The notes beneath the pieces were generated by a model. The model saw only the letters and a list, made by a program, of their open reading frames with translations, did no database searches and was not told where the DNA came from. This document shows, piece after piece, positions 6,922 through 15,258 of a DNA stretch of 64,000 bases (position 1 is its first letter; the number at the start of each line of letters is the position of its first letter). Made by a program: the position numbers and the translations under genes. This DNA comes from Actinomycetota bacterium. GTDB taxonomy: Bacteria > Actinomycetota > Actinomycetes > S36-B12. The stretch covers positions 100,043 to 164,042 of the forward strand of contig JADKGE010000004.1 in assembly GCA_016717115.1 (NCBI GenBank). Reading direction: 5' to 3'.

Positions 6922-7761
6922 TCAGCCGGAGGGTGTGGAGGAGTGCTTGCGGCGCCGTTCGATGGCGCAGGCAGGACAGCCGCTGCGCTGTGTCCGCGAG
7001 TAGATCGTCGCGTTCCACCGATGCCCGCACGTGGCGCACAGCCACGGCCGGCGCGCGCTCGACTTGGCGCGGTACTCGCGTGGATCCCACCCGTCGGCCT
7101 CGGCGGCGACGGTGGGGTAGAGGTCCGCCAGCGTCGCACCGGGTTCGGGGCTCTTGCGTGCCCGGGCCCCGGCGCCATGGGCGCAGACGGGGCAGCCTGA
7201 CCCCTTGACGCGGTTGGCGACCGTCGCCTCCCACTCGTGTCCCACCGGTCCCCGCCAGCGCACCTTCGCCTTGCTGCCGTGGGTGTAGTCGTCGGGGTCG
7301 AAGGGCGCCATCATCTCGGCCGCGAGTCCCGGGTGCGTCTCGGTGAGGGGATGGCGTTCCTGGGCGCTGCAAGTGGGGCAGGGACGGTGGCCGTTGGCGC
7401 GTGCCCTCACCTCGGCCGTCCACCGCGTCCTGCATTCGGCGCATGTCCAGGGCATCGGCACGCGCGAGCCCGAGCTGACGAGGGACGGATCCCAGCCTGT
7501 GGCCTCGGCTGCTACTTCGGGATGGAGGTCGGCCAGGGAGCGACCGTCGACGGGAACCTGGATGCGCGAGCACCACGGGCAGCCCTGCCCGGCGACCCTC
7601 TCGGCCACGGTCGCGCACCAGATGTGCCCGATCGGGCCGCGCCACCAGACCGGCTCGTCGCTGTCCGCAGCGAAAGCCGAGGGGTCGAACGGTGCGAGCA
7701 TCTGGGCCGCGAGGTCGGGGTGCGTGACGGAAATCGGGGTGGCCGCGCGGTGAATCGTCAT
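6922..7761 (-). CDS. Four-repeat zinc-ribbon protein (DUF4379-like)
   Basis: This 279-residue protein consists of four copies of a ~60-residue unit. Each opens with a [TL]HP.[LV]AAE-type motif (HPDLAAQ, HPEVAAE, HPGLAAE, YPTVAAE) and closes with CPxC (CPWC, CPTC, CPVC, CPAC). Repeats 2 and 4 also have an upstream CxxC (CAEC, CATC); repeats 1 and 3 instead have GHIW/GHEW. This matches the probable zinc-ribbon DUF4379 family. The ATG at 7761 was preferred to the GTG at 7764 for ribosome-site spacing. A perfect CsoR-type palindrome lies 24 bp upstream. Function unknown; nucleic-acid or metal binding is possible. Confidence 0.82.
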   Translation of the reverse strand: MTIHRAATPISVTHPDLAAQMLAPFDPSAFAADSDEPVWWRGPIGHIWCATVAERVAGQGCPWCSRIQVPVDGRSLADLHPEVAAEATGWDPSLVSSGSRVPMPWTCAECRTRWTAEVRARANGHRPCPTCSAQERHPLTETHPGLAAEMMAPFDPDDYTHGSKAKVRWRGPVGHEWEATVANRVKGSGCPVCAHGAGARARKSPEPGATLADLYPTVAAEADGWDPREYRAKSSARRPWLCATCGHRWNATIYSRTQRSGCPACAIERRRKHSSTPSG

Positions 7762-7784
7762 CACGTCCGCTCTCCCTCGCCGTC

Positions 7785-7804
7785 ATACCCCTAGGGGTAT
7801 TGTA
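7785..7804 (-). promoter_or_regulatory. Perfect CsoR/CstR-type palindrome with overlapping -10 box
   Basis: ATACCCCTAGGGGTAT at 7785-7800 is a perfect 16-base palindrome, of the class bound by CsoR-family tetramers (copper CsoR, persulfide CstR). A TACAAT -10-like box on the minus strand (7804-7799) overlaps it, so occupancy should block transcription of the zinc-ribbon and DCC genes. An identical 16-mer occurs at 43193-43208. Confidence 0.7.
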
Positions 7805-7855
7805 ACGCGAACGGGTACTGATGGTCGGTCACGGATCGACAGACAGCCGCTAGGG

Positions 7856-8101
7856 CTACGCGGGAGCGGCGGCGCTGATGAGCGCGCGGACCTCGGCCAC
7901 CTTGGGCACGCGACCAGAGGACACGACGGTCTCGTCGATGACGAGCGCGGGGGTGCTCATCACTCCGTACCCCATGATCTCGGCGTAGTCCTCGACCTTC
8001 TCGATCCGCGCGTCGATGCCGAGTTCGGCGACGGCCTCCTTGGTGACCCGCTCGAGGTTCTTGCAGTTCGTGCAGCCGGGGCCGAGGACCTTGATGATCA
8101 T
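7856..8101 (-). CDS. Small thioredoxin-like protein (redox-active disulfide family)
   Basis: This 81-residue protein starts MIIKVLGPGCTNCKNLERV with a CTNC active site at C10/C13 and contains the cis-proline-type segment MSTPALVIDETVVSSGRVP. It belongs to the 'redox-active disulfide protein 2' group of thioredoxin folds, often encoded beside YraQ/ArsP-type permeases, as here. It lies 29 bp downstream of the permease and has its own AAGGAG site. A role in thiol chemistry at the permease is inferred from the conserved pairing. Confidence 0.88.
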   Translation of the reverse strand: MIIKVLGPGCTNCKNLERVTKEAVAELGIDARIEKVEDYAEIMGYGVMSTPALVIDETVVSSGRVPKVAEVRALISAAAPA

Positions 8102-8130
8102 GACCGTTCTCCTTGAGTTGGGTGTGATGC

Positions 8131-9183
8131 TCAGGCGAGCAGGTAGTTGAACAGGTAGCCGATCGCGACGATGCCCGTGCCGACGACGGCGATGAACAGG
8201 GCGAGGAGCTGCGGCTTGAGGACGCGGCGCAGCAGGATCATCTCGGGTAGCGACAGCGCGACGACAGCCATCATGAAGGCGAGGAGGGTGCCCATGGGCA
8301 GGCCCTTCTCGTAGAGGGCCTGCACCATCGGCATGATGCCGGCGGCGTTGGAGTACAGCGGGATCCCGATCGCGACGGCGATGAGGACGCCGAAGGTGCT
8401 GCCGGGGCCGGCGTAGGTGGTGAAGAAGTCGGTGGGGACCCAGCCGTGGATGACGGCTCCCAGGCCGATGCCGACCAAGAGGTAGGGCCAGATCTTGCGC
8501 AGGATGGTGGCGACTTCCTCGACGCCCATCTGGATGCGCTGGTCCATGGTGAGTCCGGCGGCGGGGTCGATGGCCTGGCCGCCCAGCCTGGTCTCGAAGA
8601 CGAAGGGCTCCACCCAGCGCTCGGCATGCACTCGGCCGAGGATCCAGCCGGCGACGATCGCGACGACAAGTCCTGCTGCGATGTAGACGATCGTGACCTT
8701 CAGACCGAAGAGGCTGAACAGCATGCCGATGGCGATCTCGTTCACCATCGGGCTGGCGATGAGGAAGCTCATCGTGACCCCGAGCGGTACACCAGCAGCG
8801 ACGAACCCGATGAACGCGGGAACGGCGCTGCACGAGCAGAAGGGGGTGATCACTCCCAGCGCGGCCGCCATGACGTTGCCGACGCCCTCGCGCTTGCCGC
8901 CGAGCAGTGCGCGGGTGCGCTCGACGCTCATGAACGACCGCAGGACGGTGACAACGAAGATGATGCCGATGAGCAGCAGGGTGATCTTGGCGGTGTCGTA
9001 GAGGAAGAAGTGGATCGTCTCGGTGACGCGGTCCGTGGAGTGCAGGCCCAGCGCTCCGTACAGGAGCCAGTCCCAGACATGCTCGTTCAGCCAGTACAGC
9101 CCGATCCAGGCGATCGCTGCTCCCGTGAGGGTGACCACCTGGCCGCGGCGGGTGCTGGGAACCCGATCGAGGACCTGACCCAT
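8131..9183 (-). CDS. ArsP/YraQ-type permease (DUF318/UPF0718)
   Basis: This membrane protein of about 350 residues has the family motif TPFCSCSAVPAFIGFVAAGV (motif begins near residue 115), the SFLIASPMVNEIA segment, and a second half with IGIPLYSNAAGIMPMVQALY. Roughly eight membrane helices can be read. The family includes ArsP, which exports trivalent organoarsenicals, and related predicted efflux permeases. The divergent ArsR gene with a CxC motif supports an arsenic-type role; the substrate is inferred. The ATG at 9183 was preferred to 9189 because GGGGAGGG then sits at a workable distance. Confidence 0.85.
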   Translation of the reverse strand: MGQVLDRVPSTRRGQVVTLTGAAIAWIGLYWLNEHVWDWLLYGALGLHSTDRVTETIHFFLYDTAKITLLLIGIIFVVTVLRSFMSVERTRALLGGKREGVGNVMAAALGVITPFCSCSAVPAFIGFVAAGVPLGVTMSFLIASPMVNEIAIGMLFSLFGLKVTIVYIAAGLVVAIVAGWILGRVHAERWVEPFVFETRLGGQAIDPAAGLTMDQRIQMGVEEVATILRKIWPYLLVGIGLGAVIHGWVPTDFFTTYAGPGSTFGVLIAVAIGIPLYSNAAGIMPMVQALYEKGLPMGTLLAFMMAVVALSLPEMILLRRVLKPQLLALFIAVVGTGIVAIGYLFNYLLA

Positions 9184-9227
9184 GGCCATCCCTCCCCGCG
9201 ACGATCGTTCGATGAACGTCTAAGAGG

Positions 9228-9257
9228 AGTGTGGTCCACCTCTTTGACTTATGTCAA
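9228..9257 (-). promoter_or_regulatory. ArsR-type operator inside the permease promoter
   Basis: TTGACTTATGTCAA (9244-9257) is an inverted repeat with five-base arms in the space between the divergent permease and arsR genes. Read on the minus strand, TTGACA at 9257-9252 is a perfect -35 hexamer, followed after 18 bases by CACACT (9233-9228) as -10. Binding of the ArsR protein there would block the permease promoter and probably its own gene. Confidence 0.62.
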
Positions 9258-9277
9258 TTTGGTGCCATCATGGGCGG

Positions 9278-9637
9278 GTGCCCAAGGCCCTGCCCGTGCT
9301 GCTCGACATCTCGCCGATCGACTTCACCCCGCTCGGCGCGACGTCGTCGCTCTCCGAAGCCGATGCCGTCGCCCTCGCCGTGCGACTCAAGGCCCTGGCC
9401 GACCCGACTCGGCTTCGACTGCTCGTCTACATCCTCGACCAGCCGGACCAGGACGCATGCACCTGCGAACTGGCTCCGTTCGTCGGCCTGTCGGAGCCCA
9501 CCGTGAGCCATCACTTCAAGACGCTCGAAGGCGCCGGGCTCGTAGCCAAGGAGCGTCGCGGGATGAGCGTGCACTATCGCGTCGTGCCTGAGGCGATCGA
9601 CGCGATCGCCCGCGCCTTGCACCTCAGCGGCTGCTGA
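9278..9637 (+). CDS. arsR: ArsR-family repressor with CxC sensor motif
   Basis: This 119-residue winged-helix repressor (from GTG 9278) has ALADPTRLRLLVYIL, then ACTCELA with C61 and C63, then the recognition helix SEPTVSHHFKTLEGAGLV. The CxC in this place corresponds to the ELCVCDL arsenite site of ArsR proteins, and C119 at the very end could be a further ligand. It is divergent from the permease and has the operator between them. An ATG at 9251 in the same frame lies inside the operator and is a less likely start. Confidence 0.88.
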   Translation: MPKALPVLLDISPIDFTPLGATSSLSEADAVALAVRLKALADPTRLRLLVYILDQPDQDACTCELAPFVGLSEPTVSHHFKTLEGAGLVAKERRGMSVHYRVVPEAIDAIARALHLSGC

Positions 9638-9639
9638 CG

Positions 9640-10440
9640 ATGCCCGTTGTCTGTGTGGCGGGCGCGACGGGCTGGACGGGCCGTCCGATTGCCGAGGCCG
9701 TCCTCGTCGCCGACGATCTGACGCTCGGCGGCGCCGTTGCGCGCGCCGCGGCGGGGCAGGACCTGGGCGTCGCCTGGGGAGGCGCTGCCAACGGCGTCAC
9801 CGTGTCGGGTGATCTCGCCGAGGCGCTCGCCGGAGTGGACGTGCTCGTCGACTACACGTCGCCGGACTCTGCTCTGGCGCACGCCATGCTCGCTATCGCC
9901 GCGGGCGTACATGTCGTCATCGGCACGTCCGGGCTGTCGGCCGCTCAGTTCGCTGACATCGACTCGGCTGCTCGGCAGGCAGGAGTCGGCGTCGTTGCCG
10001 CGGGCAACTTCTCCCTGACCGCGGCCATGGCTCAGGCTGCCGCGCTGCTCGTGGCGCCCTTCCTGCCCCAGCGCGAGATCATCGACTACGCCTCCGCCGC
10101 CAAGCCGGATGCCCCGAGCGGCACCGCGCGCGAACTCGCCGAGCGGCTCGGCGGCGTGTCGTCGCACCAACTTGCCGTGCCTGTTTCGGACACGGTGGGT
10201 TACCCGGAGGCGCGCGGCGCCGACATCGCCGGCACCCAGGTGCACTCGCTGCGGCTGCCGAGCTTCGTCGTCTCGACGGAGATCGTCTTCGCGCAGCCCG
10301 ACGAGCGCCTGATCATCCGGCACGACGCGGGCGGGACCCCGACGCCCTACGTCGCCGGGACCCTGATCGCCGTGCGCACCGTGCCAGGCATCGTCGGACT
10401 CGTCCGAGGGCTCGACACCCTGCTCCTCGGGCGGAACTAG
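9640..10440 (+). CDS. DapB-like dihydrodipicolinate reductase homologue lacking the catalytic His
   Basis: This 266-residue protein has the nucleotide-binding motif VAGATGWTGRPI at the N-terminus and the DapB-type KPDAPSGTARELAERLGG segment near residue 155. In true DapB the segment before the conserved lysine is HHRHK; here it is DYASAAK, so the catalytic histidine pair is missing while K155 remains. It starts two bases after arsR and is probably co-transcribed with it. It is likely an NAD(P)H-dependent reductase of the DapB fold with another substrate; lysine biosynthesis is doubtful. Confidence 0.75.
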   Translation: MPVVCVAGATGWTGRPIAEAVLVADDLTLGGAVARAAAGQDLGVAWGGAANGVTVSGDLAEALAGVDVLVDYTSPDSALAHAMLAIAAGVHVVIGTSGLSAAQFADIDSAARQAGVGVVAAGNFSLTAAMAQAAALLVAPFLPQREIIDYASAAKPDAPSGTARELAERLGGVSSHQLAVPVSDTVGYPEARGADIAGTQVHSLRLPSFVVSTEIVFAQPDERLIIRHDAGGTPTPYVAGTLIAVRTVPGIVGLVRGLDTLLLGRN

Positions 10441-10450
10441 CCCGCTTGGC

Positions 10451-11365
10451 TCAGGTCGCCACGGTCATGAAGCGCTCGTTGAGTTCGCGGGAGTGGTAGA
10501 AGATCGCCTTGCCGATCTGGTCCGGCGTCCAGGTGACCACGGGGCGGTCGCGGAAGCAGCGGTAGCCGCCGGAGAACGTCTCGTTGCGGTTGCCGGACGG
10601 GTCGAAGAAGTAGATCGTGGTGCCGCGGGTGATGCCGTGGCGCGTGGGCCCGATGTCGATCGGCACGTCGTCCATGGCGAAGATGTCGGCCGCCTTGAGG
10701 ATGTCGTCCCAGCTGCGCATCTCGAACGCGAAGTGGTGGATCTTGTTCTCCGGCGCCTCGAGCAGCGCGATGTCGTGGTTCGACTCGCCCAGGGTGAGCC
10801 AGGTGGCGATGGTGTGGGCGTCGTCGTCGAGGCTCGTGCGCACCCGCTCGGTGGGGTACATGCCGATGACGTCGATGAAGAACTTCTCGATGCCGGCCGG
10901 GTCGTTGACCCAGAGCAGGGCGTGGTCGAGGCGCGGGGCGCCGATGCCGACCATGTGCCGCGGGAACGCGTCGGGGTTGTGGGTGCCGACCTCGAGGCCG
11001 TAGGCCGTCATGTGGCTGTAGAACTCGATCTTGTGGTCGCTCGGCAGGGTGACGCGGATGCCGTCGCCGACCTCGGGGTTCTCGCCCGCCACCATGCGCT
11101 CGACCGGGTAGCCGAAGGCGGTCGCCTTGATCTCGATGTCGGCGACGTCCTCGGGGGTCTCGCACTTGAAGCCGGCCTTGACCATGCCGACGCCACCCTC
11201 CTCGAGGACGACTGAGTGGTGATCCCACTCGTCCCAGCCCTTGAAGTAGGCCTTTCCGTCCTGCTCCAGGGTCTGGTAGAGACCCATGGTGCTTCCGTAG
11301 TGCTCCTTGGCCTCGGCCAGATCGGTCACCTTGACGTGCATGTAGCCCATTCGCATGACAGCCAT
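10451..11365 (-). CDS. Type I extradiol dioxygenase (catechol 2,3-dioxygenase-like)
   Basis: This 304-residue protein has two vicinal-oxygen-chelate repeats, as in XylE-type catechol 2,3-dioxygenases. The iron ligands are visible at H148 (RLDHALLWV), H211 (KIHHFAFEM) and E262 (GNRNETFSGGY), close to the H153/H214/E265 set of XylE. It should cleave a catechol ring next to the hydroxyl groups using Fe(II) and O2 in the cytoplasm. No other ring-cleavage pathway gene flanks it, so the natural substrate is unknown. It converges on the DapB-like gene with ten bases between stops. Confidence 0.92.
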   Translation of the reverse strand: MAVMRMGYMHVKVTDLAEAKEHYGSTMGLYQTLEQDGKAYFKGWDEWDHHSVVLEEGGVGMVKAGFKCETPEDVADIEIKATAFGYPVERMVAGENPEVGDGIRVTLPSDHKIEFYSHMTAYGLEVGTHNPDAFPRHMVGIGAPRLDHALLWVNDPAGIEKFFIDVIGMYPTERVRTSLDDDAHTIATWLTLGESNHDIALLEAPENKIHHFAFEMRSWDDILKAADIFAMDDVPIDIGPTRHGITRGTTIYFFDPSGNRNETFSGGYRCFRDRPVVTWTPDQIGKAIFYHSRELNERFMTVAT

Positions 11366-11472
11366 GACTTCACATCCCTTGTTGAGCGCAAGCGTGGTCG
11401 CCATGCGGTGAGGTGAACCTAACCTCTTCTCCGGGCCGTGCGGCGAAGCGTTCCGCTCAGCAGAACGTGGGT

Positions 11473-13023
11473 TCAGCTGCTCGTGGCGAAGGGCGGCTGA
11501 TCGGGCTGGCAGACCGTGCCCCTGGGTGGTGCCCTGAGGTCGACGAGGTACCTCACCCGCGCGTGGTCGATGCACGCGCTCGGATCCTGGAAGCTGAGGT
11601 GCCCGTAGCCGTTGAGAGTCAGCAGCACAGCGTTGCCCAGGAGCCGTGCGCTGCGCACAGCGTTGGCGTAGGGGGTGTTGGGGTCGAATCGCGTGCCGAT
11701 CACGAGGATCGGATTCGCAGTGGACGCGTTCCAGGGTCCCCGATAGCTGTCCTGGCCGCGCACGGGCCAGGCGGCGCATGGCGCCCACAGCCACCAGCCG
11801 TTCACCCGACCCTGGAGCCAGCTGATCCGGTCGAAGCGGCCAATCACCCGGGGCCATGCGCGTAGATCCTTGCGCGCACCGGCGTCGGCGCACTGGATCG
11901 CGGCCGATGTCGTGGCCCCCTGCCACCCTGCTGGAGTGCGAAACGCTCGGGCCGCCATCTCCAATGCAGACCCGTCGCCGTCGATGGCTGCCTGCAGGTC
12001 GGTCGCGTTCTGCGGCCAACGATCGGGATTCCGCAGCGGCTCGAACTGCGACAGGAGCAGGTCGCCCGCGTCGAGGGAGCCTGGCGGGGTTGCCGAGGGC
12101 GCCGGGACCGGGGCTCGCTGAGCCCGTGCGACGAGTCCATCGACAAGGCTCGCCGGGTCCTGGGCGCGGCCCGCGAGCGAGCAGTGCTCGGGTCCAGCAT
12201 CCTGGCACAGGGTGAGGAACCGGTCGAAGACCTCGTCGGCGCCGGAGACGGAGTTCGCGACTCTGGTCTCTGCGCTGGTTGAGTACGCGACCGGGTCGAC
12301 CAAGCCGTCGAGCAGCATCGCTCTGACACGCGTGGGGAAGAGATTGGCGTAGGTCTGTCCGAGATACGTGCCGTAGGACAGTCCCACGTAGGTGAGTCGG
12401 CGATCGCCCACCAACTGTCGTAGGTAGTCGAGGTCACGGGCCGTGTCAGCGGTCGTGATGTGCGGGAGCAGCCAGCCGCTCACGTCGCCGCAGCGGCGCG
12501 CCAGGTCGGCCGTCTTCCTTCGGAAGGCGATCTCTTGCGCCGTGCTCGTCGGGATGGACACTCCCCGCCAGAACCGCGAGGCGTCCTCGTCGTTGCGGAA
12601 GCAACGCACCTGCGTGCTGGCGTTCGTTCCGCGGGGGTCCCAGCTGACGACGTCGAACCGCCCCCCGCCCCAGGCGTCGAGGTCGTCGCCGGCCCCCTCG
12701 ACAAGACCCACCCCCGTGTCGCCCGGTCCGCCCGGGTTGATGAACAGGGAGCCACGTCGTTGTTCGGGCCGGCTGGCGAGGTGGCGGATGACCTTCAGGC
12801 TGATGGTGCGCCCCAGGGGACGATCCCAGTCGAGTGGGACCTGGACTCTGGCGCATTCAAGCCTTGCCCCGCAGGCCTTCCAGGCGATCGACCTGCTGAC
12901 GGCGCTTGAGGTTGCGGACGGCCGCGGGACGTCGCCGGCGAAGGCCGTGTCGGGCAGGGCGATGGCCGCGACGGCCGCCGCGAGCACCGCGAGGGCGACG
13001 AGGCGTCCGGTTCTCTGCGGCAC
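11473..13023 (-). CDS. Secreted TAP-like alpha/beta-hydrolase (tripeptidyl aminopeptidase-like)
   Basis: From GTG 13023 the protein has 516 residues. It begins with a signal peptide (basic start, then LVALAVLAAAVAAIALP and an AFA cleavage site near residue 27). The catalytic core has SLFINPGGPGDTG (oxyanion region), the nucleophile elbow YVGLSYGTYLG, and a C-terminal TAP-like domain with PILVIGTRFDPNTPY (acid) and NGYGHLSF (histidine). This matches secreted actinobacterial tripeptidyl aminopeptidases. A long upstream extension in frame is antisense-like sequence and was rejected because the signal peptide fixes the start. Confidence 0.88.
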   Translation of the reverse strand: MPQRTGRLVALAVLAAAVAAIALPDTAFAGDVPRPSATSSAVSRSIAWKACGARLECARVQVPLDWDRPLGRTISLKVIRHLASRPEQRRGSLFINPGGPGDTGVGLVEGAGDDLDAWGGGRFDVVSWDPRGTNASTQVRCFRNDEDASRFWRGVSIPTSTAQEIAFRRKTADLARRCGDVSGWLLPHITTADTARDLDYLRQLVGDRRLTYVGLSYGTYLGQTYANLFPTRVRAMLLDGLVDPVAYSTSAETRVANSVSGADEVFDRFLTLCQDAGPEHCSLAGRAQDPASLVDGLVARAQRAPVPAPSATPPGSLDAGDLLLSQFEPLRNPDRWPQNATDLQAAIDGDGSALEMAARAFRTPAGWQGATTSAAIQCADAGARKDLRAWPRVIGRFDRISWLQGRVNGWWLWAPCAAWPVRGQDSYRGPWNASTANPILVIGTRFDPNTPYANAVRSARLLGNAVLLTLNGYGHLSFQDPSACIDHARVRYLVDLRAPPRGTVCQPDQPPFATSS

Positions 13024-13128
13024 GGAGGCGCTCCCAGGGCGTGACGAGATCGTGGGTCGCGACACTACTCGCGTCGTCAGGACGCGAACAGCGCCAACCG
13101 CTAGCCTCTGAGGTCGGGAGGATGGGTC

Positions 13129-13644
13129 ATGGGTCTGTTCGGTCGGGGCGATGACAACGACGGTGGCTCGGTGCGCCGGTTCCAGATGCGCGAGAAGATG
13201 ATGTCGATCGGTGACGACTACTGGATCGAGGACGAGTCCGGCCATCGTGCCTACAAGGTCGACGGCAAGGCACTCCACTTCAGGGACACCTTCATCCTCG
13301 AGGACGCCTCTGGACAGCAGGTGGCCAAGATCCAGGAGAAGAAGCTCACCCTGCGGGACAAGATGGTGATCGAGCGTCCCAGTGGCAACGCCACCGTGCA
13401 GAAGAAGCTCATCGGGATCAGGGATCACTTCAAGATCGAGGTCGACGGCAAGCCCGACCTCGAGGCCCATGGGAAGGTGCTCGATCACGAGTACAAGATC
13501 GAACGTGACGGGAACACGATCGCGAAGGTCTCGAAGAAGTGGTTCCGCGTGCGTGAGAGCTACGGCATCGAGATCGAGCCGGGCGAGGACGTCAGCCTGC
13601 TGCTGGCCATCTCCGTATGCCTTGACGCGATGTCACTCGGCTGA
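13129..13644 (+). CDS. LURP-one-related (tubby-like beta-barrel) protein
   Basis: This 171-residue protein belongs to the LOR/DUF567 family: repeated short strands such as RFQMREKMMSIGDDYWIED, LEDASGQQVAKIQEKKL and LRDKMVIERPSG form a predicted tubby-like barrel. Bacterial members are of unknown function; a lipid-linked role has been proposed by fold similarity. A GGGAGGA site precedes the ATG, and a TAGCCT box (about 13104-13109) could be its -10. It is divergent from the TAP-like gene. Confidence 0.8.
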   Translation: MGLFGRGDDNDGGSVRRFQMREKMMSIGDDYWIEDESGHRAYKVDGKALHFRDTFILEDASGQQVAKIQEKKLTLRDKMVIERPSGNATVQKKLIGIRDHFKIEVDGKPDLEAHGKVLDHEYKIERDGNTIAKVSKKWFRVRESYGIEIEPGEDVSLLLAISVCLDAMSLG

Positions 13645-13654
13645 CCTGACGTGC

Positions 13655-15163
13655 TCAGAAGGGCGGGGGGTCGTGGTCGTACTGACGGCCATCGGGTGAC
13701 GTCCAGGTGCAGCCGCCGTCGGGTCTGCTGTCGGTGAGATCCCAGCCGCCGTGGGTCTTGAGCTGGTGGTGCCTCACGCACAACGCGCCGAGGTTGGCGG
13801 GTGAGGTGGCCCCGCCGTCGTTCCACGCCTCGGCGTGGTCGAGTTGGGACCGGGCCGCTGCGCGGCGGCAGCCCGGGAACCGGCAGACCCTGTCCCGGGC
13901 GACGATGAAGTCCCTGAGTCGCTGAGGCACCGCGTAGGTGCGGCGGCCGTAGTCGAGCAGGTGTCCGGTGACCGGGTCGGTGACCAGGCGACGCATCGTG
14001 ACCGCGACATCGGGGTCGGCGAACAGGTCGCGGATCACCTCCGCCGGGATCGGGCCGGCGCCGCGCAGCTCCGCGCTGTCGTCGTTGCCCTCCGCGAGGC
14101 GGAGGGCGGTCGGCAGGTCGATGACGAAGTCGACGTGTGCCCTCAGCGAGGGATGCGGGCCGTCTTGGGTTGAGGCGAGGACCGCCGCTACAAGAGCCTG
14201 TGCGCGGCGCTCGCCGATCGTCAGCGGCGCATCCCCGCTCCGGTCGACGGTGGGTTGGCCGGGAACGGCCTGCTCGGCGTGGGCATGGGCGTTGACCTCG
14301 GCCAGCAGGGCGTGGGCGTGCTCTGTGGACAGCCGGGCGATGAGCAGGGACAGGCCGTCGACGTCCTCGCTCACCCACACGTCCCGGGTGCACGTAGCGT
14401 TCCGACGCCTGCGTCGCTCCCCGTCCGCGTCGATCGCCAGCACGGCTCGCTTGCCGGCCGCGCGGGTCATCGCGACGGTCGCGCGCCGTGCGGTCGGCAG
14501 GACCCTGCGCTGCAGCTCGGCACACGCCGCCCGGAAGGTAGCGATCTCCTCGACGGTGTGCTGGTGCCTGCCAGGCAGCCGCTCCGCCGCCTCGACCAGC
14601 ACCGCGACATGACGGTCGGTGATCTCACCCGCAGCGAGGGCGCTCGCCGTGTCGGCCAGGGGGGCGGCGAGAAGCCGGGACGTGTCAATCAGCCGCTGAC
14701 TCGTGGCCGGCGGCAGCCGCAGCGCCGCCGCGAGCTCCTCACGCCGGGCATCGGCGATCCGGATCGTGCGCTCCTCCTCGGAGTCGGGCACCAGCAGGGT
14801 GAACTCCTCGATCAGCGGCTCCGCCGACGCCGCCGCCACGACTGCCCTCGCCTGCAGCGATGCCCACCAGGAGGCCACCCGCTGGTGCAGCTGCAGGAAC
14901 GTCACCGCATCCACATCCGAGAGGCGCCTCGTGTCCACCCCTGCCAGCGCCGACATCACGAACCCATCCGGCGTCAACGTGAGCAGATGATCCAGCAGCT
15001 CGCGCACGGGATACGCCTCGATCAGGCCCACATCCCACGGCTCGCTTTCTACCAGCTCGTCGTCCCACATCGCCATGTCACGGAACGCGTCGCAGGCGCC
15101 AACGCCGTCCACAGCGAAGTCGACCTCACAGTCGAGATCAGGGGCGATGGACGATTCGAACAT
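13655..15163 (-). CDS. DUF222/HNH endonuclease-domain protein (13E12 type)
   Basis: This 502-residue protein has the actinobacterial DUF222 region over most of its length and a C-terminal HNH nuclease domain: CRFPGCRRAAARSQLDHAEAW, then NLGALCVRHHQLKTHGGW. It is of the 13E12 repeat family, which is multi-copy in many actinobacterial genomes. The HNH residues needed for metal binding and catalysis appear intact. It stands alone and has no transposase or inverted repeats near it, so no mobile element is called. Its cellular role is not known. Confidence 0.9.
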   Translation of the reverse strand: MFESSIAPDLDCEVDFAVDGVGACDAFRDMAMWDDELVESEPWDVGLIEAYPVRELLDHLLTLTPDGFVMSALAGVDTRRLSDVDAVTFLQLHQRVASWWASLQARAVVAAASAEPLIEEFTLLVPDSEEERTIRIADARREELAAALRLPPATSQRLIDTSRLLAAPLADTASALAAGEITDRHVAVLVEAAERLPGRHQHTVEEIATFRAACAELQRRVLPTARRATVAMTRAAGKRAVLAIDADGERRRRRNATCTRDVWVSEDVDGLSLLIARLSTEHAHALLAEVNAHAHAEQAVPGQPTVDRSGDAPLTIGERRAQALVAAVLASTQDGPHPSLRAHVDFVIDLPTALRLAEGNDDSAELRGAGPIPAEVIRDLFADPDVAVTMRRLVTDPVTGHLLDYGRRTYAVPQRLRDFIVARDRVCRFPGCRRAAARSQLDHAEAWNDGGATSPANLGALCVRHHQLKTHGGWDLTDSRPDGGCTWTSPDGRQYDHDPPPF

Positions 15164-15246
15164 GCCCCCACCATACGAGGAGGGTCTGACAGTCGGGCTG
15201 AGAATGTCATTGAAGCGAAAGGGCTTTCCGAGTATCTCGCGACGGG

Positions 15247-15252
15247 TAGCCT
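15247..15252 (+). promoter_or_regulatory. -10 box of a probable leaderless transcript
   Basis: TAGCCT lies six bases before the ATG at 15259, leaving no room for a ribosome site. This is the arrangement of leaderless actinobacterial mRNAs. Confidence 0.5.
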
Positions 15253-15258
15253 GCGGTC

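Noticed and set aside
13655..15163. Mobile element around the DUF222/HNH gene
   Set aside because: 13E12-type genes can be repeats, but no terminal inverted repeats, target duplication or transposase are visible here.
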